DNA of 64,000 nucleotides from Erigeron canadensis (Eukaryota > Streptophyta > Magnoliopsida > Asterales > Asteraceae): positions 40,217,633-40,281,632 of the forward strand of contig NC_057768.1 of the NCBI RefSeq assembly GCF_010389155.1. Reading direction: 5' to 3'. The notes beneath the pieces were generated by a model. That model was not told where the DNA came from and made no database searches. It saw nothing but the letters and a program-made list of their open reading frames with translations. The number at the start of each line of letters is the position of its first letter. Positions within the stretch are counted from its first letter, which is position 1. The position numbers and the translations under genes were made by a program. Positions 1 to 11,900 of the stretch are shown in pieces.

Positions 1-1542
1 TTAGAAATACTATTTTGATTTAATGTATATCAAGTTATTTATCAACCTTAATAAAAAAAATGGTTAGATTAAAAATTACTTCACATTCATTTCATATTTA
101 ACAAAATATTTTTGAGATTAATTTAGTTATAAATTTGGTAAAATTTATAAACTTGGTGATGACGTACCCACCCAGCCTTCAGCACGCAGACTACACCTAG
201 CCTTCAACACGGTATACGTGACCTTGGTATAAAGATAAGCACGGATGGAACTCTTCCATATCATTTCCTGGGATAGCATGATCTTCACCATAAATATAGA
301 AGATTTAACCGCATTCTCAACATTCTCCTCAAGATACGCTCCCACTATATAAAGGGAGGAAGAGGCAACAACAAAGGATATGCAAAGAACCCTAAAAACA
401 TACATACGATATAATCACCGGTGTACAAAGGAGCAAGCTCCCACCAATAGAGAATTGTCATTAAAACCCCATACACATTGTAATTCTTTCTTAAATCTTA
501 AAACCCCCGATCTGTACAAACATTTGGTAAAATCAAATAGAAAAGTATCACAAGGTAATGTTTTGCTCATGCTGATTATGAATTGATGATGTTTTCAGCA
601 TTCAATTCGAATTAGTTATCATTATCCCTTAACTTTTTTTTGATAGTTTTTAAACCTTTTTCTTTTTATATGTTCTTGGTAAAGTAATAACAAATACAAA
701 GTTTATGATGCAAACATTGAAAAAAATGTTAAAAAGTTGGGGATGATAAATGATATAGTGTATGAGAGTGTTTAGATATAAAGCTGATTAATTCTTCTAA
801 CTAAATAGCTTAAAAATTATTTTAATTATAAGATGATGGCAAATGTCAAAATCAAGAGATACGATTACGAAAAAAAATGAGTGAAATCTACATGTCAAAA
901 TCTTATGGTTTTAGAATAATTTTTAAGCTAATTTTTAAGAGTATATATGATTTCCCTTTTGATATTACTCGTTTGTGTCGTAAACTATTTACCAATAGAT
1001 CGATTTCAATTCAAACTATAACTTTATGGTAGACATTTTTGTGTATATATGTAATTAATTAATTAAGTCCAAAAAGGATATGTAATTAATTTCCTATTAG
1101 AAAATTAATAACTTACGGTATAAAACTTCAGTATAAGTTAATTTGATGCATTAAAATTTGTACTTTGTCTTGTGAAAATTTAGGGGGCTGTTATTGATAT
1201 ATAAAGTACTATTTTTTATGCATGTAATAAGCTATTAATGACAATCCTTAGGGCTGTCATTATCATTTTCGAAAACTTTAAAATACTACAGTGTATTAAC
1301 CTATTTCTAACAACTATAATGAAACGAATAATAAAACTACGCCGGCCTGTATAGAAACTAAAGCAAAATAAGACTCATTTACATCAAAAGATGATGAGTT
1401 GGTTAATTCAATTAACAAATCACATCAAAACTACAGTGTTTGGCACATCAAAAAAAAACAACAACCTAGAATAACCTCTTTTTCTTTGCAAAAAAAATAA
1501 AAAAATCACAGTAGTAGCAAAGAAATGAGTTGGTTAATTCAA
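1..1542. other. AT-rich intergenic DNA with a possible LTR fragment
   Basis: No gene is visible here. The stretch from about 140 to 590 is less AT-rich than its surroundings. It has a TATA-like ctatataaaggg at about 345-356, followed by an A/C-rich leader, which looks like the promoter half of an LTR, but no terminal TG/CA pair, primer-binding site or target duplication could be fixed. From 600 to 1390 the DNA is AT-rich and featureless. The short ORFs at 145-405 (minus) and 380-586 (plus) overlap this LTR-like stretch and match nothing I recognise. Confidence 0.4.
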
Positions 1543-1549
1543 TTAACAA
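1395..1549. repeat. Direct repeat of the pectate lyase stop-codon segment
   Basis: A block of about 23 bp (gagttggttaattcaattaa and onward) occurs at about 1395-1417 and again at 1527-1549. The second copy overlaps the last codons and stop of the pectate lyase gene starting at 3117. The first lies about 130 bp downstream in its 3' flank, so a short local duplication of the gene end is likely. Confidence 0.6.
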
Positions 1550-3117
1550 GGTGATCCAGGGGTACATGAGAGTACACCAGCAGCACTAGTGAGTTTTTGA
1601 GCAGACTCTCCTGGCTCAGCAGGAATCAAGCAATTCTGTTGCTCGGAGGTCATCTGTGGATCCGACCCAGATGGTGTAAATATAGCTCCATTCTCCAGAA
1701 CATCCTTCTCTGTTCTCCAATTCCATTGCATGGACTCTGACTCTGGTGCATCAGCCCTCACCACCACCTTTCAAACCATTTTAAATATTAGCTAGGAACT
1801 TTGTAATCATGCATTCTAATAATATTTAAATGTGTCCTAACTACCTAAGGCGTGATAGATGTAAGTAATTGACGTACATTTTTCTTGGCTGCATCGTCGG
1901 GAGCCTTGAATCTATTACCCTGACTGAGGATAGTTGGAGCCGAGCTACCACCTATGGCGTATGTTCCCCATCCATCGTAGTTATTGTTAACGACTTGGAA
2001 AAACCCAAATCGACATCTAGGCATCCTTTGATCACATCCTTCAGCAAACCAATTAAATGCGACAGTTGCTAACATATTTTTATCGTGATGATGTCCATCG
2101 TCTGCCCCGAGCAATATAAGCTGTTATATATATGTCACATAAAATATATATTAATTAAGATGGCATTAAATTCCCCAATTTGATCTCTTATATACATAGT
2201 TGTTAATTTGTTACGTACCTTATGGTGATTGGTGAATTTGCAATTAGAAATGGTTACGGCTGTGCTACCTAAGGTGACATCAATGAGCCCGTCTACACCC
2301 TTACTGAGTTCACAATGATCGATCCATATCTTGGACGAACCAGTAACGCAAATACCATCACCGTCGCTCTTTTGTCTCAAGCCTGGTGGGCCGTCTGAAT
2401 TCTTAATCATACCACCAGGGGTTTCTTTAGTATCATGGATACAAATCCCATGAATGATAACATTTTTAACTTCATAAAGGGTGAAACCGGCTCCAGTGAT
2501 CTCAACTTTTGCACCCCTTCCATCGATAGTCTTGTCGCTTTGCACTACAAGCTCATGTGTCAAAGTGATGACCATATCTTTTTCAAAAATGATCCATAAA
2601 GGCTTGTTTTGAGTAATGCCAAACCGGAGCGTCCCTTCCTTTGGATTTGCGGCATCTTCATCTGTTGGATCTGTCACCTTGTATATTTCCCCACCCTTGC
2701 CACCAGTGGTTCCTTTCGCGTATCCTTGTGCACAATCAGCTAATGCTTGACGGTTGTGATCCCAATCGGGTTTGCACCTCCAGCACTTGTCTATTAAGTT
2801 ATTTGCTTCACATGCGGTTAAGGCCCTCCTTGATGAATTTGATCCCGACATTGTCCTATACACCAAAATTATTGGTACATTTTAATTAATGAGACTTACA
2901 TTATTCCTACTAAATAATCCTGCTAGAAATTAAAATGTTTTAAGAATCATCATTTTAAACAATTAATATATAAATATATAAAAATATATATATCAGGATT
3001 CCGAAAGAACACAATTCCTAACGCTTCGAGTTCATTGTTAAGCTCAACGCGTACAGCTTGTGCCAAAGAAACGATGAAGGCAATGGTAAAAACGACAACG
3101 AAACAATGTTTCCCCAT
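1543..3117 (-). CDS. Pectate lyase (polysaccharide lyase family 1), tandem copy 1
   Basis: Cleaves de-esterified pectin by calcium-dependent beta-elimination in the cell wall. Four exons: 3117-3023, 2855-2219, 2120-1878 and 1767-1543, total 1200 nt, 399 aa. All junctions have GT/AG and the frame closes. Residues 1-21 are a secretion signal ending near AQA. The PL1 core shows SDKTIDGRGAKVEI, WIDHC (residues 209-213) and the R-x-P-x-x-R motif RMPRCR (276-281), which carries the catalytic arginine. The C-terminus ends CTPGSPC. Wording and length fit the Asteraceae pollen pectate lyases of the Amb a 1/Art v 6 type (established family, recalled not searched). The start is the first ATG after a TATA box and begins the signal peptide. 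The paralogue at 5414-7841 has the same exon lengths. No frameshift or lost key residue seen. Confidence 0.95.
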
Positions 3118-3280
3118 TGTATGAACTCTTTTTGTTTTTTCAATTTTTTTTTTCCGTTTTATTTGTGTTTTTATTCTCCTATTCTTTATTATGATTTGTT
3201 AAAGCGAATTATTTCATTGTACAAGACTTGTTTATTATGGGTTTTTCTTGAGAATTTTTTTCATTTAAATGATTAGAAAT

Positions 3281-3374
3281 GTTTATATATATACTTCAGA
3301 CATAAACGGTTTACCAAGAATTGACCTGGTCAATATGTTTGCAACAAATTATGTGAGCCAAGAGAAAATGTGAT
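3281..3374 (-). promoter_or_regulatory. Pectate lyase copy 1 promoter: TATA box and conserved upstream block
   Basis: Read on the minus strand, TATATATAAAC (about 3281-3292) lies some 165 bp before the ATG at 3117. Directly upstream, 3301-3374 is strongly similar to 8051-8125 in front of copy 2; shared words include acctggt, gcaacaaat and gccaagaga. Conservation in otherwise drifting flanks suggests a regulatory block, perhaps for pollen expression (inference). Confidence 0.55.
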
Positions 3375-3537
3375 GTGAATAGTAATTACTTGTATAATTT
3401 TCGTATTTTCTTCATGGGATTGATCAAACATAAAACACAATACCAACAAATTATTATCTAATCTTTCATGTAAAATTAACCTTTAATAAATATTTCTAAT
3501 TTACAAAATCAAAGTCTCTAATTGAATTATTACTAGT

Positions 3538-4260
3538 AGTCACTAAAAGAAAATTTTGATTAGCGACGAGAATTAAATCGTGAATAGCATTAAATTTTTC
3601 ACTGCCCTTGTTAATTAGAGTTATGTCCGGTCTTTTTCTCACTTGCTTCAGTCACTAAACCATGAGAAGTAATCACTAAATCGGTTGAGTTATATGAACA
3701 ACATATTTTATAATTAAAGCCGCATCACAAAAAGTGTCAACTTTGAGGCTAATCCAAATCCTAGCTAGCTAGCATGACCTGTAATTTGTGAAAGCCTGCT
3801 TAAGAGTTCTTTCGACATAATTCCATGTAACCTGTTTTGGTCAAAAACTGAAAATATATTAAAATCATTCTTTAATGAATTAAATCTTTTCACATTAAAA
3901 ATATGAAAATTGTTTATTTTATGAGTGATAAATTCACAATAACTTCTAATCATTCACAGCAATACATGTTTTGTACATTGCAATATAAAATATTCATTTA
4001 TTGTAAATTACTAAAAAGTGTTGTATTTTCAATAAAAGAAAAACAAGTTTTTGATACAAAGTCATTTTGCGACAACACAATATCGTCACTATAGAGTCAC
4101 TAAATGACCCAACATAAGTTGTTTTTTAACTTGGAAAGTCGAATTGACCTTTTTGTGACAACAATGTCGTCATGGAAATTTAATTTCTTCTTAATTTAGA
4201 GTTTTATTAAATGTCAAAAACAAGAATAAATTGCGAGACCATCTGCAATGATAATGCTGT
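3538..4260. mobile_element. Degenerate CACTA-type (En/Spm) non-autonomous relic
   Basis: Starts cactaaaagaaaattttgat followed by tagcgacgag, which resembles CACTA element ends (cactacaagaaaa with GCGACG subterminal repeats). Short repeats of gtcactaa, gcgacaac and gtcgtcac continue to about 4260, where ctgtcgctaaat closes the stretch. No transposase is visible and the right end is not clean. Confidence 0.4.
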
Positions 4261-5413
4261 CGCTAAATATATATACTTCAAAAAGGGGTTTTGTGATTTC
4301 CTATAAGTCCGATAACCCGTTTTAAAACATTGCCTATTAAAATTCAGAGTAATACAAATACTTTTGACAATCCAACTAGATTTGTTGCGGTCGTGGTGGA
4401 TATCGATTCAATAAATTGTGTGTATTGTGTTTTGGCAGAGATGTGAAATTTTTGTGTTTAGTCAAGGGCATTTTGGGTATTAAAAATGTCTGAATTAAGG
4501 AGGGTCGGTTTGCATTATAAGGGAGTATAAATATAGATAATAACCTGCGATTTATTTGTGAACTTGTATGACCGTTGATCATGGATATAAATGACATATT
4601 TTATCCGTTGGTGGATATTTGTTAATTGGTGGATTATAAAAAACTCGTGGAGATGATAATGGAAAAGGGGTATCGCATCAGTTACGTACCCGCAATGCCA
4701 TCTAATATATAGATATGAGTAGTTTTTTAGAGATAACTTTTATTGAGTAAAGGACAACATGTGATGTGACAAATCAGAGTAGGTAAATTGTTAAAATTGT
4801 AATCTACCGGCCTAAATGGCAATATATATGATGAAAGTATACAAGCATAATGCCCGCGCGTTACGGTGGCTAGACTGTGAGGACAATATAAAAGGGAAGC
4901 GGTGGTAGAGATCGAGGGAGGCGGTGGAGAAGGAGGGCGGCGGCGGAGGGTGATAGAAGGTCGATGAAAGCGTATAATGATTAAAGAGAACGGGGAAAGA
5001 AGGGTATATAAGAGTTTTATGTTTAAGTATGGTGTAAGGGGTATTATGAGAATACCAAAAAAATGATTAGTTTCTAAAAATAAAAAAAAAAACAATATGC
5101 TTTATAAAGAAATATAGATAGATAGTGCTTTGTCAAACATAAATTAGGTGTTTTTCATCCAAAATGAACATTTATAAACATATTCAAAGTAAAAAAGAAT
5201 GTGAGGTTATGAACTATCTTATCTTTAAATCAAATAACTCTAAAGTCTATTTTTCTATATATTGTCATATTCGAATCATACATGCCAATATGATAAAATG
5301 GCTCATTTTCCATTTTCTTAATACATATATATATAAATGTTAAAAATGAGATTTTCTTCTTTGCAAACAAAATCCAAAATTTAATATGCAAAGAAATGGG
5401 GTGGTTAATTCGA

Positions 5414-7841
5414 TTAACAAGGTGATCCAGGCGTACATAAGAGTGGACCGGCACAACTAGTGAGTTTTGGAGCAGACTCTCCTGGCTCAGCTGGAATCAA
5501 GCCATCCTTTTGTTCAGGGGTCATTACTGGATCAGACCCAGATGGTGTAAATATAGCTCCATTCTCAAGAACATCCTTCTCTGTTCTCCAATTCCATTTC
5601 ATAGACTCTGACTCTGGTGCATCAGCTCTTACCAACACCTTTAAAAAACCATGTATTAAAGCATTGACTTTGTAATTACTTTTCAAATATGTTTTTATTA
5701 TTAAGGTAATATATTTAAGTAATGGGCATACATTTTTCTTGGCTCGATCATCGGGGGCCTTGTATCGGTTACCTTGACTGAGGATAGTTGGGGCCGCGCT
5801 ACCACCAACGGCGTATGTTCCCCATCCATCGTAATTATTGTTAACGACTTGGAAAAACCCAAATCGACATCTAGGCATCCTTTGATCACATCCTTCAGCA
5901 AACCAATTAAATGCAACAGTTGCTACCATATTTTTATCATGATGATGTGCATCATCTGCGCCGAGCAATATAACCTGTTTATCAAACAAAATTTATTGAA
6001 CTTGTATATATATAGAGACACACACATACATATACATATATGGGGTTGTATTCCTTTAAGAATGTTCTTAGTTTTACAAATGGTGATAACAATTAAAAAT
6101 ACAAATTGAGTGCTGGAAGTTCAAAGATTCAACATAATTAACACGTTAACATCACCATTGAAGTGTTTACTAACATGTTTATGTATTAAGTTCTTTAAAA
6201 TCATAAATTTTAAGAATGAACAAATCACTCTTTTTCAAAAGATATGATATTTTGCATCAATGTATCTACAGAGTCGGCCCAATAGTAGTGGTGGGTCAGG
6301 CACATGCCCAACGCCCCTAGAGCTTCCAAAATTTTAATACATTGGGCGTACCTCTATGAGGGGGTCGGAGTGTCTTACGCTATCACAACTCTCTCCATAG
6401 TCCCTACTCAATTTCATGTTTTGGGGTAAAAACTAAAAAGGACTACAAAGCAGATGTTTTATTTGTTTACTTGATTGGGTAATCTCATTTTTCCCTAGTA
6501 TAGTTATATCCATATTACAAATCTTAAGTGACTAGGGCCCGTTTTTTTTTAGTCATTAAGTGCAGAGTATATGAAGTGGCTGAATGCATTAAGAATGTCT
6601 GTATTTATTAAGTAAAGTATAAGTAATTGACGGTAATCTTTGTTTATTAAGTCAAAAAAGAAACATGAAATTTGACTGAATGGTTAAGTTCTTAACTATT
6701 AAGTTTATTAAGTTAAAAAGAAACAAGGCTGACTCTTATTCTCTATATGTCTTTTCTTCCCAATGCTGTTGATCTTACAAAAAGAAGAGTTTGATGGACT
6801 TAGTGGATCCTAGGTTGGGTAATGATCTCAACATAACCGAATCTGTGTATGTTTGAGAATTGAGATATAAATTTGAGAACTTTATAATTAAATTTGTTGA
6901 TTATCATGAACCGAATTTTATAATATGTAGTGTTCTTACCATCATGTTAACTATATAACTTGTTTCTTACCTTATGGTGATGGCTGAACTTGCAGTTAGA
7001 AATGGTTACGCATGTGCTACCTAAGGTGACATCAATGAGCCCGTCTGCACCCTTACTGAGTTCACAATGATCGATCCATATCTTGGACGAACCAGAAACA
7101 CAAATAGCATCACCGTCGGTCTTATGTCTCATTTTTGGTGGACCTTCTGAACTCTTAATCATACCACCAGAGGTTGCTTTAACATCATGGATACAAATCC
7201 CATGAATGATAACATTTTTAACTTCATAAAGGGTGACACCAGCTCCAGTGATCTCAACTTTTGCACCTCTGCCATCAATAGTTTTGTCGCTAGTTACCAC
7301 CATCTCACATTTCAACGTGATGACCATATCTTTTTCAAAAATGATCCACAAAGGCCTATTCTGGATAACACCAAATCGGAGCGTCCCTTCCTTTGGATTC
7401 GCAGGATCATCATCCGTTGGATTAGTCACCTTGTATATCTCCCCGCCTTTGCCACCAGTGGTGCCTTTTGCGAAACCTTGTGCGCAGTCAGCCAATGCTT
7501 GTCGGTTTTGTTCCCAGTCGGGTTTGCACCTCCAACACTTGTCTATTACATTATTTGCTTCGCATGCTGTTAAGGCCCTCCTTGATGAATTTGATCCCCA
7601 AATTGTCCTGTACAAAAGAAAAAAAAAATTTCATTTGTTCCCACTAAATATTCGTTTTGGAAAATGTTTCATATTTAGAAACAGTTTTCAAACAATTATA
7701 CGAATAATAAAAACTAGCAAGGCGCTAAAATAACAGAATTACTCACGCCTTGAGTTCACTATTAAGCTCAACGCGTGCAGCGTGTGCCAAAGTGACGACG
7801 ATGGCAATGGTAAAAAGTACAACGAAAGAATGTTTCCCCAT
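5414..7841 (-). CDS. Pectate lyase (polysaccharide lyase family 1), tandem copy 2
   Basis: Paralogue of the gene at 1543-3117, with the same predicted role in calcium-dependent pectin cleavage in the wall. Exons 7841-7747, 7607-6971, 5974-5732 and 5638-5414 have exactly the same lengths as copy 1 (95/637/243/225 nt; 399 aa). The signal peptide covers residues 1 to about 21 (MGKHSFVVLFTIAIVVTLAH and onward). WIDHC and RMPRCR are kept, as is the CTPGSPC end. Intron 2 is about 996 bp against 98 bp in copy 1 and contains a MITE at 6534-6729. The start is the ATG matching copy 1, about 195 bp downstream of a TATA box. All splice sites are canonical, so the gene looks functional. Divergence is mainly in residues 85-195. 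Confidence 0.95.
6534..6729 (+). mobile_element. MITE (family shared with 14499-14693 and 27310-27455), copy 1
   Basis: About 196 bp inside intron 2 of pectate lyase copy 2. It begins agggcccgttttttttta and ends aaaagaaacaaggc, giving imperfect inverted ends (GGCCCGTTT against GCCTTGTTT). TGACT stands on both sides (6529-6533 and 6730-6734), a possible target duplication. The body repeats cattaag/attaagt words. No coding capacity; probably hAT-like, but this is tentative. Confidence 0.65.
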
Positions 7842-8971
7842 TATATGAATGTTTTTTTCACCAAGTTTTTTGGTTACCTAAGGAACCTTATTTGTGATTT
7901 TTATTCTCTTAATTTTAATTTATTATGATTCGTTAAAGCGAATCATTTCACTGTACAAGCAAATGACTTGTTTATTATGTTTTTATTATTTTTGGTTAGA
8001 GAGCTTTGTCATTTCAAAAACAAGAATGTTTATATATGTATACCTTCAGTAATAAACGGTTTGCCAAGAAATGGCCTGGTGAACATTTGTGCAACAAATA
8101 ATGTGCGCCAAGAGATAATGTGAGAATGACAATAAGCAAATGCTATCCATCTCTTAATTAATATGCCTTTTTATTTTAACAAAGTAGCTTCATAGTTCAT
8201 TTCACATTATATACTACATAGAAATGGAAAGCAAGCGTACAGCAAGTTGTCCCCTTAACTTTTTTTTTTTCTCCTGGACAGCAGAATAAAACATTTATAA
8301 AAAAGAACTATAGAATTTAATTTCCTTTCAAGCTCTGGTAATTTTTTCAAGATTTTTAGATTACACAGAAAATGCAATACCATCAAGTTGTTTTCGAAAT
8401 ATGATGTGAAACGTTCAATAAATTATCCCTATCAACTGAGTGGAAGTCACTATTTTAATTACGTTGTCACTACAAAACAAAAATACTTTATTAGTGACGA
8501 AAATGATTTTGTCACAATTAGTATTGAATTTTTCTGTATAAATGTATTGATCAGCTTGCTGACAAAAGTTTGAGTAGTCTTCATTAGTCACCAGACTTCT
8601 GTGGTGTAGCTACGGATTTCAACATTAACATAGGCATCGTTGCTTACGTTGCTTTACCAATTTCAACAATAATAAATATATATCATTTGACGATGGCACA
8701 CAATGAAATGATGTTGAATTTGTTGGATATCATAAATTCCAACTTTGTTATTTAGCACAAGAACATGCTAAACAATAAAATTGATACATTGTAGTTTAAA
8801 TCGGGAAACTTATGCTGTTATTCATAACTTTGTAACTAAGATTAAGGGTGACAAAGCAGCAGTCTTAGTTACAAACTTTTTATTAGTTGATACTCTTCGG
8901 ATACAATATTTATGTGCATACTTGAAAAATGTTTCATTGACGATACAGAACAAATGGCGATGAGAAGGATT
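7842..8971. other. Intergenic DNA, with a CACTA-like end at 8466-8600
   Basis: After the copy 2 promoter, 8466-8600 begins gtcactacaaaacaaaaata followed by tagtgacgaaaatgattttg, a typical CACTA subterminal layout. It aligns with the relic at 3538 upstream of copy 1, so this insertion probably predates the gene duplication. 8600-8971 is the 3' flank of the amylase gene; no other gene is seen. Confidence 0.5.
8028..8125 (-). promoter_or_regulatory. Pectate lyase copy 2 promoter: TATA box and conserved upstream block
   Basis: On the minus strand TACATATATAAAC (8028-8040) lies about 190 bp before the ATG at 7841. The block 8051-8125 matches 3301-3374 upstream of copy 1. Spacing and order of both parts are kept between the paralogues. 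Confidence 0.55.
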
Positions 8972-11900
8972 CTATGATGCTTCCCATACCTTGTAATCAT
9001 TGCCCTGAAGAGCCAACGACCATTTTTGGGATCCACTATGGGGTTCATAATGTCCTGGTCCAATCTTCATTGCCACTTTGTCATCAATTATGGCTGCATA
9101 TACATCTCTTTCCGACTTGGTGATGTTAATCTAAATGGCAGATCATTCACATAAATACAGCACAAAATTAGACTATATCCCGTGATAAAATGTAGCAAAA
9201 AGTAAGTTTTATGACACTTACTATACTCCGGCAATTTATCTTGTTGCGATTCCTGAGTGAGATAAGTGCCGAAATTTCATTTTTGTAGCGGGAGAACAAA
9301 TGATCATAGAAAACCGATGGTGTTCCAGGGTGAGTCAGGATGTAAGCATATCCTTGCATCTCCTTTCCACCAGGAAATCTCCAGTGACCCTTTAAAGTGC
9401 AATGTTTGTGTTAGCCACTTAATCCACGCCACCAAAATAAGAAGACACACAAATTAAGAGGCAAATTTCAGTACCTGTGTAGAACCAGTGTCATGGTTTT
9501 CAATAAACGTGACTGCACGAGAGGGCCACCATCCAACAACGCCTGGAGGTTTTCCATTTGAATCACATAATCTCCAGTATTCACATCTTTCAATTGCCTG
9601 TTTTAGATAGATACAATGAAAATATGATACAAAATCTTATGAAACTATAGAATAATGTTGGAAATATGTACTTACAGAGTGAAGGATTCCTTTTGTTGTG
9701 ACATCAAACGCTCCAGCGGTTCCATTAGTATCATTTATCCAGTTAACAATCCTTTGTCGATGGGCATCTTGGTTGTGATCCATCTCACCATATGTATAAC
9801 TTAGAGAATCCCAATACTCCCCAACAGAGAAATACGGTTTACTTGCCTCCATGTACTCCTTTACATAACCACCCCAAAAGCCACGTACATAATCCAGCCT
9901 CCATCCGTCATACCCGATCTCTTTCCTGCAAAATACAACACTTATAAACAACTTATAAGACAATAACAAAAACTACATTGAGGTAAGATGACTAACCTAA
10001 GCCAGCATAACCATTCCTCAAGATCTTTTCTCACAAACTCTTGTGAATGATCAATATTTGGTGCGGCATGGAAATTATCACCACTACTCTTATTTCCTCG
10101 CCCCTACAACGGAAACCAAGAAACTTTTAGAGTGGTCTATAAAGCCACCATCAAAAGAAAAGAACAGATTTCAAAATTGATACCTGAAAATGGGGATCAT
10201 CAGCAACAACCGCACGATCATCCCAATTCATTAGACCACCAAAAATGTTCCAAACACCATTTTGATTCTGATAATGTGCACAACGATGATTTATGACAGC
10301 ATCTCCAAGAACTCTAATACCAACTTGATGGAATTTCTTCACAACAGCCTTCAACTGATCAACAGTTCCATACCTGAGCAACATTTCTAGATATGTTATG
10401 TTGATGTTTTTAACAAAGTACGAATAGCAGAAAAAACACAGACACGCAGAGAAAAGTACTTTGAGTTCAAATTATATAGATCCCTTGGCATGTAGCCTTC
10501 AGCTGAAATGGATTCTGTTGGTGGAGGCAACCAAATAATAGTGAACCCAAGTGCCGCCAATTCAGCTGCTTTTTCTTCTAGTTCCAGATACCATCTTCCG
10601 GACTTGTTAGACTCCCAATTAAATCCTTGGAACAAAATTTCAGAACCAGAACCAGTTGCTGAATTTATCTTTACAGGGGATTCAAGATCCACATCTTCTT
10701 CTATGATCGCTGGTGACGTTTGAACAGAGCTTCTGAAGATACCATATGCTTCTGCAGCTAACTTTTCAATTTCTTGAAGGATCATTTCTTGTGCTTCTTT
10801 ACTTTTTGTTTTTTGGTTCCCTTCAGACGATATGCCACTTAGCAGATGTCTAATTTCATCAATAATTTCATCGGTATATACAGAACCCTCTTCATTCACT
10901 TCAACATCTAATTTACTTTCCTTCGGAACAGGTATGTAAAAATCCTTTCCCATATTATTAATCCATGTGTTATCCTTAAGTTTCAAAACAAAAAGAAATC
11001 CGGCAGTTTCTTTATCAAGTGGAAATACACCAGAGCGGCCATCCTCCCCTTCTTTTTTCTGCAAAAGAAGATGAAGTACCAATTAGCATCTGGCAGATCA
11101 CTATCAATGAGTAATTATTAATTAAATTAATATATACCTGCAATTGAGTACGCAAAGCTTTGTTCTTAAAAACCGTTGTATTGTCTGGATAAGGCCCAGA
11201 AGGAATTTCCCATTTCTTGCTCTCGTCTTTGCAAATTCCCCAATGAACAATAACATCATCAAGGATATCGGTTTCTATATGCACAAGATGATTGGAAGCA
11301 TCCGAACCCTTCTTCATGTATACATTCATCGAGTTCTCAACTAGAGTTTCTTTTACAATCGAGTGCTCTTCACAGAAACTTTCAAGAATCTTCTTTTGCT
11401 GAACAGACACCTCTAAGTTACCATTATTATTATTATTTTCATCTTCAGAAACAGCATCTTCTGATTGGATCACCATGCTAGGAAACCTCCCTGACTTTGT
11501 ATAAATCTTAAGTTAACAAACATAGGGATTACTAAAATAAGACCACAATAAATCAGGAAATGCATTGTATTGACCAACCTGGCCATACAGCAAATCCCAC
11601 TTTAGTTTGTACAACATTGTCATCTTTGGCAGAGAAATCAATTAGTGGCACTTTAAAATCTCTCCCTTTGTACTGATACCAAGATCCATTTTCCGCGTCC
11701 TAAATTATTACTCCAAAATCGTCAGTGCAAAGAAAAGTAAAGATCCTAACGTAACAACTTCGGTTAGTACCTTCAACACAAAATTTATAGCTGCAAGTGA
11801 GCTTTTAGTGTTAAAATCGATCTTCACTTCATAGAGTGAATCTGCTTCTGACGATTTTGTCAAAGGCGTCTCAACTGCATAGTCCTGAAAAATGAGGTAA

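Larger units (their letters stand above)
3118..5413. other. Intergenic DNA between the two pectate lyases
   Basis: Holds the copy 1 promoter, then a CACTA-like relic (3538-4260), then DNA with no recognisable gene. A purine-rich patch at about 4910-4960 (gagggaggcggtggagaagg) makes misleading proline-rich ORFs on the minus strand. 5000-5413 is AT-rich 3' flank of pectate lyase copy 2. Confidence 0.5.

Noticed and set aside
4727..5095. 122-codon minus-strand ORF
   Set aside because: Proline-rich text comes from a GA-rich patch; no start context, domain or splice support.
7187..7733. Long plus-strand ORFs (128 and 166 codons)
   Set aside because: They lie antisense to exon 2 of pectate lyase copy 2, which has clear family motifs; the same shadow occurs at 2641-2889 for copy 1.
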